From positions 1 to 8,555 of the forward strand of contig DAINCF010000303.1 in assembly GCA_036732565.1 (NCBI GenBank): DNA of 8,555 bases. Reading direction: 5' to 3'. A program made the translations under genes and the position numbers. The notes beneath the pieces were generated by a model, which was given only the letters and a program-made list of their open reading frames with translations, did not search any database and was not told where the DNA came from. Of this stretch, positions 1 to 5,894 are shown piece after piece (position 1 is the first letter of the stretch; each line of letters opens with the position of its first letter). Source of the stretch: JAIVJN01 sp036732565 (GTDB lineage Bacteria > Acidobacteriota > Vicinamibacteria > Vicinamibacterales > UBA2999).

Positions 1-1373
1 GTCGCCGCGACCGCGTTTCTGGCGCCGTCGGCGATGTCCTGCGACTCACGCCGGCGATCGTAGGTCTCCACCACGCGCTGCGCCTCGCGTCCCACCGAAT
101 CGAGCAGTCGCGAACGGTCTTCGTGGAAACTCCCGACGTCCGGCGATCCCAACACGGAATCGCCGTGCTTCTGCCGCCGCGTGGCCAGACGCGCCGTGAC
201 CGCCTGCCACTGACGGAAATCCTGATCGACGACCCAGTCGATGATCTCCGAGACCCGCCGCTCGATTTGCTGCGGCGCGTCGGCGATGACCTTCTCCTCG
301 AACTCTCGCTGCACCCGCGCGCGGTTCAACAGATCGAACACACGGCCGACACGCAAGGTGTCCTCGAAGTACTGATGGCCGCGTGATTCCATTTCGAGGA
401 GCACTTTCTCCACCGCGGTCATGCGCAGCTCGAAGCCGCGCGCCAGGTCCTCGCGATACAACCGGAGCTGCCGGTCCACTTCATCCAACGTCGTCACATC
501 CTCTGCCAGCAGCCCGAGGCGCTCGGTGGCCAAGTCCTGGTAGCGGCGCGCGAGCGCGTCGCCCACGCCAAGCGGGTTGGCCAGCTTCAAGCGGAAGCGG
601 CTGCGCTCGTCCAGCGTGTCGTGGATGTAGCGCTCGAGGGGCTCGAATCGGCTGGCAGCCCACACGTCCGGCTCCCGCCCGCTGGAGCCCTCGGGATTCT
701 TCGCCCGCCACGCGAGGCGAGCGCTTACCGGGAACACATCCGGCGTCATCCCGAGCGAACGTGAAGCGCCATCACGGACGAATTGCAGCACCTGCTCGAG
801 CTCGGCCGCGGAGGCGAAGATGTCGACCTTGTTCACGACCAGGACGATTTTCTTGCCCCACTCCCGAATCGCTTCGATGAACGCGCGCTCGGTTTCGGTG
901 AAGGGCCGATCCGCGGACGTGACGAACAGGACGAAATCCGATCGCGGCACGAAGTCCGTCGTCAACTGCTCGTGCTCGCGGATGATGGCGTTGGTGCCCG
1001 GCGTATCGACGATGTGCACGTCGCGCAGCAGCTCCACGGGAGCGGCGACGACGCGCACGCCCGACGCCAGGGTTTCCGTGGACGCCTGTTCCCCAAACCG
1101 CAAGACGTGGATCTGTGCCGTCGTCGGCGTCACCCCTTCTTCAAGCACGCGCACGCCGAGCAGCGCGTTGATGAACGCGCTCTTCCCCGCGTTGAACTCA
1201 CCAACCACGACGATCAAGAAGAAGTCATCGAGCTGACGGACCGACGCCGCAAGGGCGGCCGCATCGGCGCCCGTCGCGGGCACGGCCGCCAGTACCTCAC
1301 GGAGATCGCCCAGGATGGCGCGTCCTTCCGCGAGCTGTCCTTCAGCGACGTCGTCAAGCACTCGTGTGCGCAC
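1..1373 (-). CDS. Dynamin-like GTPase (dynamin family protein), C-terminus cut by window edge
   Basis: Likely a large membrane-associated GTPase of the bacterial dynamin-like class; members tubulate, fuse or repair membranes. With the GTG start at 1373, 457 residues are visible. Seen: a short helical N-terminus, P-loop GEFNAGKS (residues 58-65), a G2-like threonine in VTPTT (81-85), G3 DTPGTN (123-128) and G4 NKVD (181-184). After about residue 240 comes a charged, probably helical stalk region. The motif order and the N-containing P-loop are typical of dynamin/Mitofusin-type rather than Ras-type GTPases. The frame is open leftwards to base 1, so the C-terminal membrane-binding part is missing. 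GTG 1373 is preferred because a GAGG (1378-1381) lies 4 nt upstream and an in-frame TAG (1395-1397) closes the frame; GTG 1361 is an alternative. It is transcribed away from the secreted protein gene at 1630, across a repeat-like element. Cellular role cannot be told from this piece. Confidence 0.88.
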   Translation of the reverse strand, partial: MRTRVLDDVAEGQLAEGRAILGDLREVLAAVPATGADAAALAASVRQLDDFFLIVVVGEFNAGKSAFINALLGVRVLEEGVTPTTAQIHVLRFGEQASTETLASGVRVVAAPVELLRDVHIVDTPGTNAIIREHEQLTTDFVPRSDFVLFVTSADRPFTETERAFIEAIREWGKKIVLVVNKVDIFASAAELEQVLQFVRDGASRSLGMTPDVFPVSARLAWRAKNPEGSSGREPDVWAASRFEPLERYIHDTLDERSRFRLKLANPLGVGDALARRYQDLATERLGLLAEDVTTLDEVDRQLRLYREDLARGFELRMTAVEKVLLEMESRGHQYFEDTLRVGRVFDLLNRARVQREFEEKVIADAPQQIERRVSEIIDWVVDQDFRQWQAVTARLATRRQKHGDSVLGSPDVGSFHEDRSRLLDSVGREAQRVVETYDRRRESQDIADGARNAVAA

Positions 1374-1397
1374 AGGACCTCGAGATCCGGCTCGCTA

Positions 1398-1500
1398 CGT
1401 AGCGCAGGCCTTCTGGCCTGCCCTCCGGGCTGAGCCCGGAAGAAATTCTGCCTCGCTCCAGCCTTCGATCGACCAGGCGGCGCTGAAGGGCGGCGCTACG
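1398..1500. repeat. Palindrome-rich intergenic element (REP/MITE-like)
   Basis: The element is bounded by an 8-bp inverted repeat, CGTAGCGC (1398-1405) and GCGCTACG (1493-1500). Inside are two compact hairpins: GCAGGCC-TTCT-GGCCTGC (1404-1421) and TCCGGGC-TGA-GCCCGGA (1424-1440). The right end holds a direct repeat GGCGGCGCT at 1476-1484 and 1489-1497. The left terminus sits in a 12-bp palindrome CGCTACGTAGCG (1393-1404). This architecture is typical of dispersed non-coding palindromic elements in GC-rich genomes. I see no second copy in this window, so calling it a repeat is inference from structure. Confidence 0.5.
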
Positions 1501-1617
1501 AACGAGCCTGCCAGATGTCATCAAGAATTGACCAACAGTTTACGCAATCGACACGACCAGCCTTCGAATCGTTCTCACAATCTCATCGGCGCGCACTCGC
1601 GCGCAGTTGTCGACCTC

Positions 1618-1624
1618 GAAGGAG
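1618..1624 (+). promoter_or_regulatory. Ribosome binding site fixing the start of the secreted propeller/phytase-like protein
   Basis: GAAGGAG lies 5 nt before ATG 1630. It supports this start over the open frame that extends in phase back to 1315, because that extension would translate the palindromic intergenic element and has no signal peptide at its N-terminus. Confidence 0.7.
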
Positions 1625-1629
1625 TCCCC

Positions 1630-3849
1630 ATGACCCGAATGTCCGCTGCGGTGGTTACCGCGCTCGCGCTGCTTGCCGCCGCTCCGATGGCCCATGACGA
1701 TGATGAACGCGGCGGACACGTCGGTTCGTTCCGGCCGATCGCGAACTTCAACGTACCCGGCGCCACCTCGGCGGAGATCATATCGGCAAGCCGTGATGGC
1801 CGGTTTCTCGTGTACTCCGACGCCATCGGCAAGAAGTTCGGGCTCGTCGACATCGCGAATCCGGCCGCGCCGCAGCAGGTCACGACCCTCGACGCCGGCG
1901 GCGACCCGACCAGCGTCGTGGTCCTCCCGGTGGGCAACCTCGCCATCGGCGCGGTGCAGCCCGGGAAGCTCGTGCTGATCGACCTGTCCACGTTCACGAT
2001 CGTGGCCACCCGCGCCATCGGCACCGGTCCCGACTCGGTTGGCGTCACGACCATTGGCGGCCAGGTGGTCGCGGTCATCGCCATCGAGAACGAAGGCGCG
2101 GAGAAGGGCTTCGTCGAGATCGTGCGGCTCGATCTCTCGAGCGCGGCGGCGTTCGCGGCGTCACCTGGCACGACGATCCAGTTCAGCGATCCGGCGGCGC
2201 TCACCGCGGCCGGCCTGACCGCGGTGAACGATCCGCAGCCGGAGTTCGTCAGCATCCGTGGCACCAAGGCCGCGGTCACGCTGCAGGAAAACAACGGCAT
2301 CGCGATCATCGATATCGGCAACCCCGCCAGCCCCGTGCTGGAGGAGCTGTTCTCGGCCGGCAAGGTCGCGGACCGGCCGGCGGACCTGCAGGCCGACAGC
2401 AAGATCGCGTTCACCGAGACGTATCCGGCGGATGTGGAAGACGAGAACCCGACCGCGGGCCTGCGCATTCCCGACGCGATCGGCTGGAGCCCGGACGGCA
2501 CCGTCCTCTTCACCGCGGACGAAGGCGAAGAAGACTACGAGGGTGGTCGCGGCTTCAGCGCGCACGGCGTGAACGGCGACGTCCTGTTCGACGATGGCGG
2601 CTCGCTCGAGGCGACGGCGGTGCGCTTCGGCCACTACCCTGACGGACGCTCCGACGCGAAGGGGATCGAAGCCGAAGGTCTTGCGGTGGCGACCTACGGA
2701 CAGCGCACGTTCCTGTTCGTCAGCTCGGAGCGCGGCGCGTTCGTCGCGGTCTACCGGCTCGACCACTCCAACACGCCACGCTTCGTGCAGCTGCTCTCGA
2801 CGGGCCAGGGGCCCGAGGGCGTGCTCGCGATTCCGTCGCGCGGCCTGCTCGTGACCTCGAACGAAGGTGACGATCAAGACGGCACGATCTCAATCTTCCA
2901 AGGCGTGCCGAACCACTGGGAAGGCTCGTTCGATCGGCCGACGATCTCGTCGAAGGGCGTCGACGAGCCCTGGGGCGCGTTGTCGGGCCTGGCGGCCCAT
3001 CCCTTCCTTCCGAACGTCCTCTACGCCGTTCCGGACAGCGCCCTGCCATCGAGCATCTTCAGCGTGATCGTGCTCGGGCCCGAGGCGAAGATCCACGAGC
3101 GCGTGGCAATCACGCGCGACGGACAGCCGATCAACTACGACCTCGAGGGCATCGCCATCGACACCTCCATCAAGCGGCCGCGATGGCACGCGGGATTCTG
3201 GCTCGCGTCCGAAGGGGACGCGGACGAGACGAAGAACATCCTCATTCAGCTGAACGCGCGAGGTGAAGTGCTCCGCGAGATCTTCCTGCCCGAGGACATC
3301 GATGCGCCTGGCGGGAAGATTCAGAGCAACGGCTTCGAAGGCGTCGCCGTCTCCAGCAACGGCCGATACCTGTTGGTCTCCGTCCAGCGGCCGTTCGTCG
3401 GCGACGTGAGGGTCAGCGGCAAGGAGTACACCCGCATCGCGCGATACGATCTGCTGCTCGACAAATGGGAGTCGTTTTTCTATCCCCTCGAAGTCTTCCC
3501 AGGCACGATCGGCCTGTCGGAGATCGCGCTCGTGGGCAAGAACAAGACAGGCGCTGATGTCTACGCGGTGATCGAGCGCGACAATCGACTCGCCGCGCGC
3601 GCGAACCTGAAGCGCATCTACACCTTCACGTTGGAGGGTCTCGCCACCAACGATCTGGCTACGGCGGTCAGCGCCGGCAGCATCGTCGGCACGACCGTGA
3701 CGAAGGCACTGCTCAGCGATCTCCTCCCAGCGTTCAGCCCGTACGAGAAGGTCGAGGGGCTGGCGCGCACGGTGTTGGGAGACTACTGGGTCGTGCTCGA
3801 CAACGACGGCGGCGAATTCGAGTCGCGTCTCGTGCGCCTGCGGAAATAG
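1630..3849 (+). CDS. Secreted choice-of-anchor I / esterase-like phytase family protein
   Basis: An exported 739-residue protein, probably periplasmic or extracellular. A Sec signal is visible: MTRM, then a hydrophobic stretch (about 5-18), with likely cleavage near APMA-HDDD (residue 21). Residues about 30-430 resemble the choice-of-anchor I (LVIVD-like) beta-propeller: repeated units of the type SPDGTVLFTADEGE, GIEAEGLAV, LFVSSERGAFVAVYRLD and GPEGVLAIPSRGLLVTSNEGDD. Residues about 442-735 match the phytase-like/esterase-like domain (PF13449): WGALSGLAAHP, YDLEGIAID, GFWLASEGD, NGFEGVAVS, YAVIERDNR, and near the end EGLARTVLGDYWVVLDNDGG. In this family the acidic residues are thought to bind metal and phosphate esters, but activity is unproven. 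No C-terminal membrane anchor is seen. Start is ATG 1630 (GAAGGAG 5 nt upstream); ATG 1639 is possible. Followed by the DUF4177-like gene 109 bp downstream on the same strand. Confidence 0.85.
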   Translation: MTRMSAAVVTALALLAAAPMAHDDDERGGHVGSFRPIANFNVPGATSAEIISASRDGRFLVYSDAIGKKFGLVDIANPAAPQQVTTLDAGGDPTSVVVLPVGNLAIGAVQPGKLVLIDLSTFTIVATRAIGTGPDSVGVTTIGGQVVAVIAIENEGAEKGFVEIVRLDLSSAAAFAASPGTTIQFSDPAALTAAGLTAVNDPQPEFVSIRGTKAAVTLQENNGIAIIDIGNPASPVLEELFSAGKVADRPADLQADSKIAFTETYPADVEDENPTAGLRIPDAIGWSPDGTVLFTADEGEEDYEGGRGFSAHGVNGDVLFDDGGSLEATAVRFGHYPDGRSDAKGIEAEGLAVATYGQRTFLFVSSERGAFVAVYRLDHSNTPRFVQLLSTGQGPEGVLAIPSRGLLVTSNEGDDQDGTISIFQGVPNHWEGSFDRPTISSKGVDEPWGALSGLAAHPFLPNVLYAVPDSALPSSIFSVIVLGPEAKIHERVAITRDGQPINYDLEGIAIDTSIKRPRWHAGFWLASEGDADETKNILIQLNARGEVLREIFLPEDIDAPGGKIQSNGFEGVAVSSNGRYLLVSVQRPFVGDVRVSGKEYTRIARYDLLLDKWESFFYPLEVFPGTIGLSEIALVGKNKTGADVYAVIERDNRLAARANLKRIYTFTLEGLATNDLATAVSAGSIVGTTVTKALLSDLLPAFSPYEKVEGLARTVLGDYWVVLDNDGGEFESRLVRLRK

Positions 3850-3863
3850 GATTCGGTTATCGA

Positions 3864-3909
3864 GGGCTGAGCTGGGGTGTCGACGCTCCGGGCGCCGGCA
3901 TCTCAGCCC
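3864..3909 (+). terminator. Possible stem-loop after the phytase-like gene
   Basis: Perfect 8-bp inverted repeat GGGCTGAG (3864-3871) and CTCAGCCC (3902-3909), 14 bp after the stop codon of the upstream gene. The 30-nt GC-rich loop can pair further. No T-run follows, so it is either a weak or factor-dependent terminator or just mRNA-end structure. Confidence 0.3.
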
Positions 3910-3948
3910 GCCTCGTCGCGAGTTCTGATTCGGTGTCAGAATGCGATC

Positions 3949-3953
3949 GGAGG
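3949..3953 (+). promoter_or_regulatory. Ribosome binding site deciding the start of the DUF4177-like gene
   Basis: GGAGG with a 5-nt spacer to ATG 3959. The in-frame ATG at 3941 lies before this site and has no Shine-Dalgarno of its own, so 3959 is the better start. Confidence 0.7.
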
Positions 3954-3958
3954 CGTCG

Positions 3959-4189
3959 ATGTCATCCAAGAAGTACGAATTCAAAGTGCTGGAGTCGGCC
4001 GATCTCGCGACGTTCGAGCAGCAGCTGACCGGCGTGGGCGGCGAGGGATGGTCGGCCGTGGGCTACGGAGTGCTGCCGAACGGGCATCGCAGCGCGTTGC
4101 TGCAGCGCAAGCAGCACGATCACGACCACGACGACCATCACCATCACCGCGATCATCACCAGTCACATCATCACGAGCCGGCGAGCTGA
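3959..4189 (+). CDS. DUF4177-like small protein with His/Asp-rich C-terminal tail
   Basis: A 76-residue protein. Residues 5-51 follow the DUF4177 pattern: KYEFKVLES, then a helix FEQQLTGVGGEGW, then a strand pair ending in ALLQRK; the GxEGW turn is the family hallmark. DUF4177 proteins are small, of unknown function, predicted to fold as a compact alpha/beta domain. No signal peptide or membrane segment, so probably cytosolic. The unusual part is the tail: residues 53-72 contain 12 histidines and 5 aspartates, encoded by a CAY/GAY-rich stretch (about 4115-4174). Such tails are known to bind Ni, Zn, Cu or Co in metallochaperones and storage proteins; a metal role here is inference. Start chosen by GGAGG 5 nt upstream. 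It converges with the BON protein gene, 29 bp apart with a hairpin between. Confidence 0.7.
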   Translation: MSSKKYEFKVLESADLATFEQQLTGVGGEGWSAVGYGVLPNGHRSALLQRKQHDHDHDDHHHHRDHHQSHHHEPAS

Positions 4190-4217
4190 GGTGGCAGCGG
4201 GTCGGACCCGCCTCACC
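4190..4217. terminator. Bidirectional hairpin between convergent genes
   Basis: Core stem GCGGGTC (4197-4203), one-base loop position G4204, GACCCGC (4205-4211). It is flanked by an outer pairing GGTG (4190-4193) with CACC (4214-4217) across a small asymmetric internal loop. It fills the gap between the stop codons of the DUF4177-like gene (4187-4189) and the BON gene (4219-4221). Position and symmetry suit a shared terminator; absence of a T-run on either side lowers confidence. The central bases must open to form a usable loop. Confidence 0.5.
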
Positions 4218-4218
4218 A

Positions 4219-4830
4219 CTACTGACTCGTCGTCACCGCGAGCTTGTTGACGACGCGCTTGACGCCGTCGGTCTCGCGCGCGATGCGCAGCGCGGCCTCG
4301 CGCTGCGTCGACGACTTGACCGACCCGCTCAAGGTGACGACGTGCTCGTTGGTCGAGACCTCAATCGAGCTGCCGTCGAGCTCGTCGGCAGCCACGAACT
4401 TCGACTTGATCTTTGTCGTGATCCAGCTGTCGTTGACGACCTCTCCGGCGGAGTTCACGAAGTCGCCGGTCTTGCTGATCGCCTTGTTGAGGCCCTTGCG
4501 GGTCTTGTCGGCGGCGGACTCCGCATTGACGGAGATGCGGTTGTCGACGTTGGTCACGCCATTGACCTTCGCCAACCGCGCGGCTCGAGTCTTCAGCGCG
4601 GTGGTCGGGACCTCGCCGGTGAGGACCGCGACGCCGTTCTCGAACTCGACGTCGATATCACACGACGGGCACGCTTTGAGTTGCCCATCCTTGTCCCAAC
4701 GTGCCTCAATCTGAGTCTCTACAGTATCGGCGTCCGGGACAGCAGGCTGAGCAGTAGCCGGCGTCGGCATGCTGAGCAACAGGCTCAAGCACCCAACGAC
4801 GGGAGCGAGACAAAGGGACTTGATGTTCAT
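4219..4830 (-). CDS. Exported protein with two BON domains (OsmY-like)
   Basis: A 203-residue envelope protein. Signal peptide: MNIK followed by a hydrophobic segment to about residue 21, likely cleavage at ATA-Q (27/28). A VVGC at 11-14 resembles a lipobox but sits too early and is followed by more hydrophobic residues, so a Sec signal is more likely. BON domain 1 spans about 37-102 (VETQIEARW, GVAVLTGEV, VNGVTNVDNRISV). A linker follows, then BON domain 2 at about 136-200 (WITTKIKSKF, VVTLSGSVKSSTQ, TDGVKRVVNKLAV). BON domains bind phospholipid or help maintain the periplasm under osmotic stress, as in OsmY. Domain 1 carries an insert with a CPSC motif (C54, C57), not usual for BON domains; it may form a disulfide. 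The start codon has only a weak upstream purine stretch, and a hairpin lies 11 nt upstream in the leader. Confidence 0.88.
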   Translation of the reverse strand: MNIKSLCLAPVVGCLSLLLSMPTPATAQPAVPDADTVETQIEARWDKDGQLKACPSCDIDVEFENGVAVLTGEVPTTALKTRAARLAKVNGVTNVDNRISVNAESAADKTRKGLNKAISKTGDFVNSAGEVVNDSWITTKIKSKFVAADELDGSSIEVSTNEHVVTLSGSVKSSTQREAALRIARETDGVKRVVNKLAVTTSQ

Positions 4831-4840
4831 GCTCTGGAGT

Positions 4841-4866
4841 GAAGCAGGGGTTGTGCCACCTGCTTC
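4841..4866. other. Hairpin in the 5' leader of the BON protein gene
   Basis: Perfect 8-bp inverted repeat GAAGCAGG (4841-4848) and CCTGCTTC (4859-4866) with a 10-nt loop, starting 11 nt upstream of the BON start codon (4830). A second short dyad AAGGCT-C-AGCCTT lies at 4880-4892. They could shape translation of the BON gene, act as an operator, or end transcripts coming from the toxin-antitoxin operon on the same strand. No T-run follows on the minus strand. Confidence 0.4.
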
Positions 4867-4967
4867 CAGCTCATGAGTGAAGGCTCAGCCTTTCGCGCGG
4901 GTCTCGAGATAGGCCGCAATCGCGGCGGCCATCTGATGTTGCAGGGCCAGAAGATCAGCTTCGGTCG

Positions 4968-5381
4968 CTAGAGGATTGTGAATCGCTTCGCCCGCGCCCA
5001 CCGGTAAACGGTGAAGTCGTCGTCGAACGTCATGATGCGGGGTTCGTCGTGGATCTCGGCGCAACGGATGAGAGAGGCGTCGGCGAACGAAATAGGGGTG
5101 TCAGCGTACTTGCGCAGCAGCGCTTCGATGGGCGCCCAGTGTTCGCTGAGCGACACGGCGATCTGATATACGCCGCGTCTCCCAAGGGTCACAACCTCGG
5201 CTGGACCCTGGGCGTCCACCTTCCGCAAGAGAAAGCACGCCTCGGCGACGACAGCCTCGCAGCAGCGCAGAGGAGGCGCGCAGGCTGCAAACAAATCCTT
5301 GGCTCGTTTATGGTTGGCGTCGGCTTTCGACAAGAGTGCCACCAAGGGCCCTGTGTCCAGAAGCGCGCCCGGCACGTTCAC
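4968..5381 (-). CDS. PIN-domain ribonuclease toxin (VapC-like)
   Basis: A 137-residue single-domain PIN protein, the usual length for VapC toxins. These are Mg-dependent endoribonucleases that cut tRNA or rRNA and stop growth unless bound by antitoxin. All four expected acidic positions are visible: D9 in LLDTGPLVAL, E47 in VVAEACFLL, D101 in SFADASLI and D120 in TFDDDF, so the enzyme looks intact. Its ATG overlaps the stop of the antitoxin gene by 4 bp (ATGA, 5378-5381), indicating translational coupling with antitoxin first, the standard order. The end of the protein (RWARAKRFTIL) is complete. Target RNA cannot be predicted from sequence. Confidence 0.9.
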   Translation of the reverse strand: MNVPGALLDTGPLVALLSKADANHKRAKDLFAACAPPLRCCEAVVAEACFLLRKVDAQGPAEVVTLGRRGVYQIAVSLSEHWAPIEALLRKYADTPISFADASLIRCAEIHDEPRIMTFDDDFTVYRWARAKRFTIL

Positions 5382-5617
5382 TCGCCAAAGCCCTCGAGAT
5401 GCGCCGGATTGCTCGACAGATCGCGCGGCCCTTTCTTGAACCGGCCAACGCTGGCGCCGGCCAGGTCCAACGCGCTTCGCCGCCGCCGCTGCTCCTCCGC
5501 CACCAGCTCGAGCCCGCGCCGAACGATCTCGGACTCCGTACGCCCGGTGGCCTGCTTCAACTCCTCGAGCACGGCCCGATCCATCTTGCCGAGTCGCGCG
5601 TGAATGTAGTTCTTCAC
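5378..5617 (-). CDS. Ribbon-helix-helix antitoxin of the VapBC-like pair
   Basis: A 79-residue protein from GTG 5617. Residues 4-9 (YIHARL) would be the DNA-binding beta strand. KMDRAVLEELKQATG (11-25) and TESEIVRRGLELVAEE (27-42) form the two helices of a CopG/MetJ-type fold. The C-terminal part (VGRFKKGPRDLSSNPAHLEGFGE region) is the toxin-binding tail seen in PIN-associated antitoxins. The frame also has an ATG at 5635, but those six extra residues overlap a perfect inverted repeat and precede the conserved MKNYIHARL-like beginning, so GTG 5617 is preferred; the transcript may be nearly leaderless. Expected role: binds and blocks the PIN toxin encoded next and represses the operon through the repeat at 5625-5656. 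Confidence 0.85.
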   Translation of the reverse strand: MKNYIHARLGKMDRAVLEELKQATGRTESEIVRRGLELVAEEQRRRRSALDLAGASVGRFKKGPRDLSSNPAHLEGFGE

Positions 5618-5624
5618 GCAGTCA

Positions 5625-5656
5625 ATGTAGCACATGTCGTCACCGTTGTGCTACAT
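5625..5656. promoter_or_regulatory. Operator-like inverted repeat of the toxin-antitoxin operon
   Basis: Perfect 10-bp inverted repeat ATGTAGCACA (5625-5634) and TGTGCTACAT (5647-5656) with a 12-bp spacer. The half-site centres are 22 bp apart, about two helical turns, so both are on one face of the DNA. It ends 8 bp upstream of the antitoxin start. Ribbon-helix-helix antitoxins autoregulate through such sites as pairs of dimers. A TACATT -10-like hexamer on the minus strand (5624-5629) falls inside it, though no good -35 is seen. Confidence 0.65.
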
Positions 5657-5717
5657 CTGCGCAGGCGTCCGAAACTGTTTGGTGAGCACAGCGCTCATCT
5701 GCGACAATCACAAGCAC

Positions 5718-5794
5718 GCGCCCGTAGCTCAGTTGGATAGAGCATCAGCCTTCGAAGCTGAGGGTCACAGGTTCGAGCCCTGTCGGGCGCGCCA
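5718..5794 (+). tRNA. tRNA-Arg (anticodon TCG)
   Basis: A complete cloverleaf. Acceptor GCGCCCG (5718-5724) pairs with CGGGCGC (5784-5790). D-arm region TAGCTCAGTTGGATAGAGCA. Anticodon stem TCAGC/GCTGA (5745-5749, 5757-5761) holds loop CTTCGAA with anticodon TCG at 5752-5754, reading CGA and related Arg codons. T-arm ACAGG-TTCGAGC-CCTGT. Discriminator G5791 and CCA (5792-5794) are encoded. A GACAAT (5703-5708) about 10 nt upstream could be the -10 box; a matching -35 is weak. The 3' end is duplicated 100 bp downstream. Confidence 0.97.
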
Positions 5795-5868
5795 CCGCGC
5801 TCCGCGCGCTGGCCACCCCCGGCCGGTCTTGCGGGAAGCGCCGCGACTCGCTTTCGCTCGTCGCGAGC

Positions 5869-5894
5869 GGTTCCGAGCCCTGTCGGGCGCGCCA
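5869..5894 (+). repeat. Duplicate of the tRNA-Arg 3' end (att-like)
   Basis: The 21 bases 5774-5794 of the tRNA (part of T-loop, T-stem 3' strand, acceptor 3' strand, discriminator and CCA) recur exactly at 5874-5894, offset 100 bp. The match extends through GGTTC with one inserted base (GGTTCC versus GGTTC). The 5' half of the T-stem is not repeated, so the copy cannot fold as a tRNA. The spacer contains a hairpin CGCGAC/GTCGCG (5842-5847, 5860-5865) with a mirror-symmetric stretch (5847-5859). Duplicated tRNA 3' ends are typical of site-specific integration, but no integrase is visible. Confidence 0.75.

Noticed and set aside
783..1433. 216-codon plus-strand frame opposite the dynamin-like GTPase
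   Set aside because: The minus strand carries intact G1, G3 and G4 motifs in the right order; the plus frame is its shadow.
1528..1560. TTGACC at 1528-1533 as a -35 box for the secreted protein gene
   Set aside because: No acceptable -10 hexamer at 16-18 bp; a chance match cannot be excluded.
1315..1629. Upstream extension of the secreted protein frame (105 more codons)
   Set aside because: It crosses the palindromic element and part of the dynamin-like gene on the other strand, lacks a ribosome binding site, and would bury the signal peptide.
1575..2877. Long minus-strand frames (312 and 238 codons) opposite the secreted protein gene
   Set aside because: Low-complexity, Arg/Ser/Ala-rich antisense shadows of a gene with clear domains; common in GC-rich DNA.
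2890..3984. 364-codon minus-strand frame opposite the phytase-like domain
   Set aside because: Antisense shadow; composition is Arg/Asp/Val-rich without recognisable motifs, while the plus strand encodes a known domain.
3877..4842. 321-codon plus-strand frame spanning the DUF4177-like and BON genes
   Set aside because: It runs across the DUF4177-like gene in another frame and antisense through the whole BON gene; no domain and no start signal.
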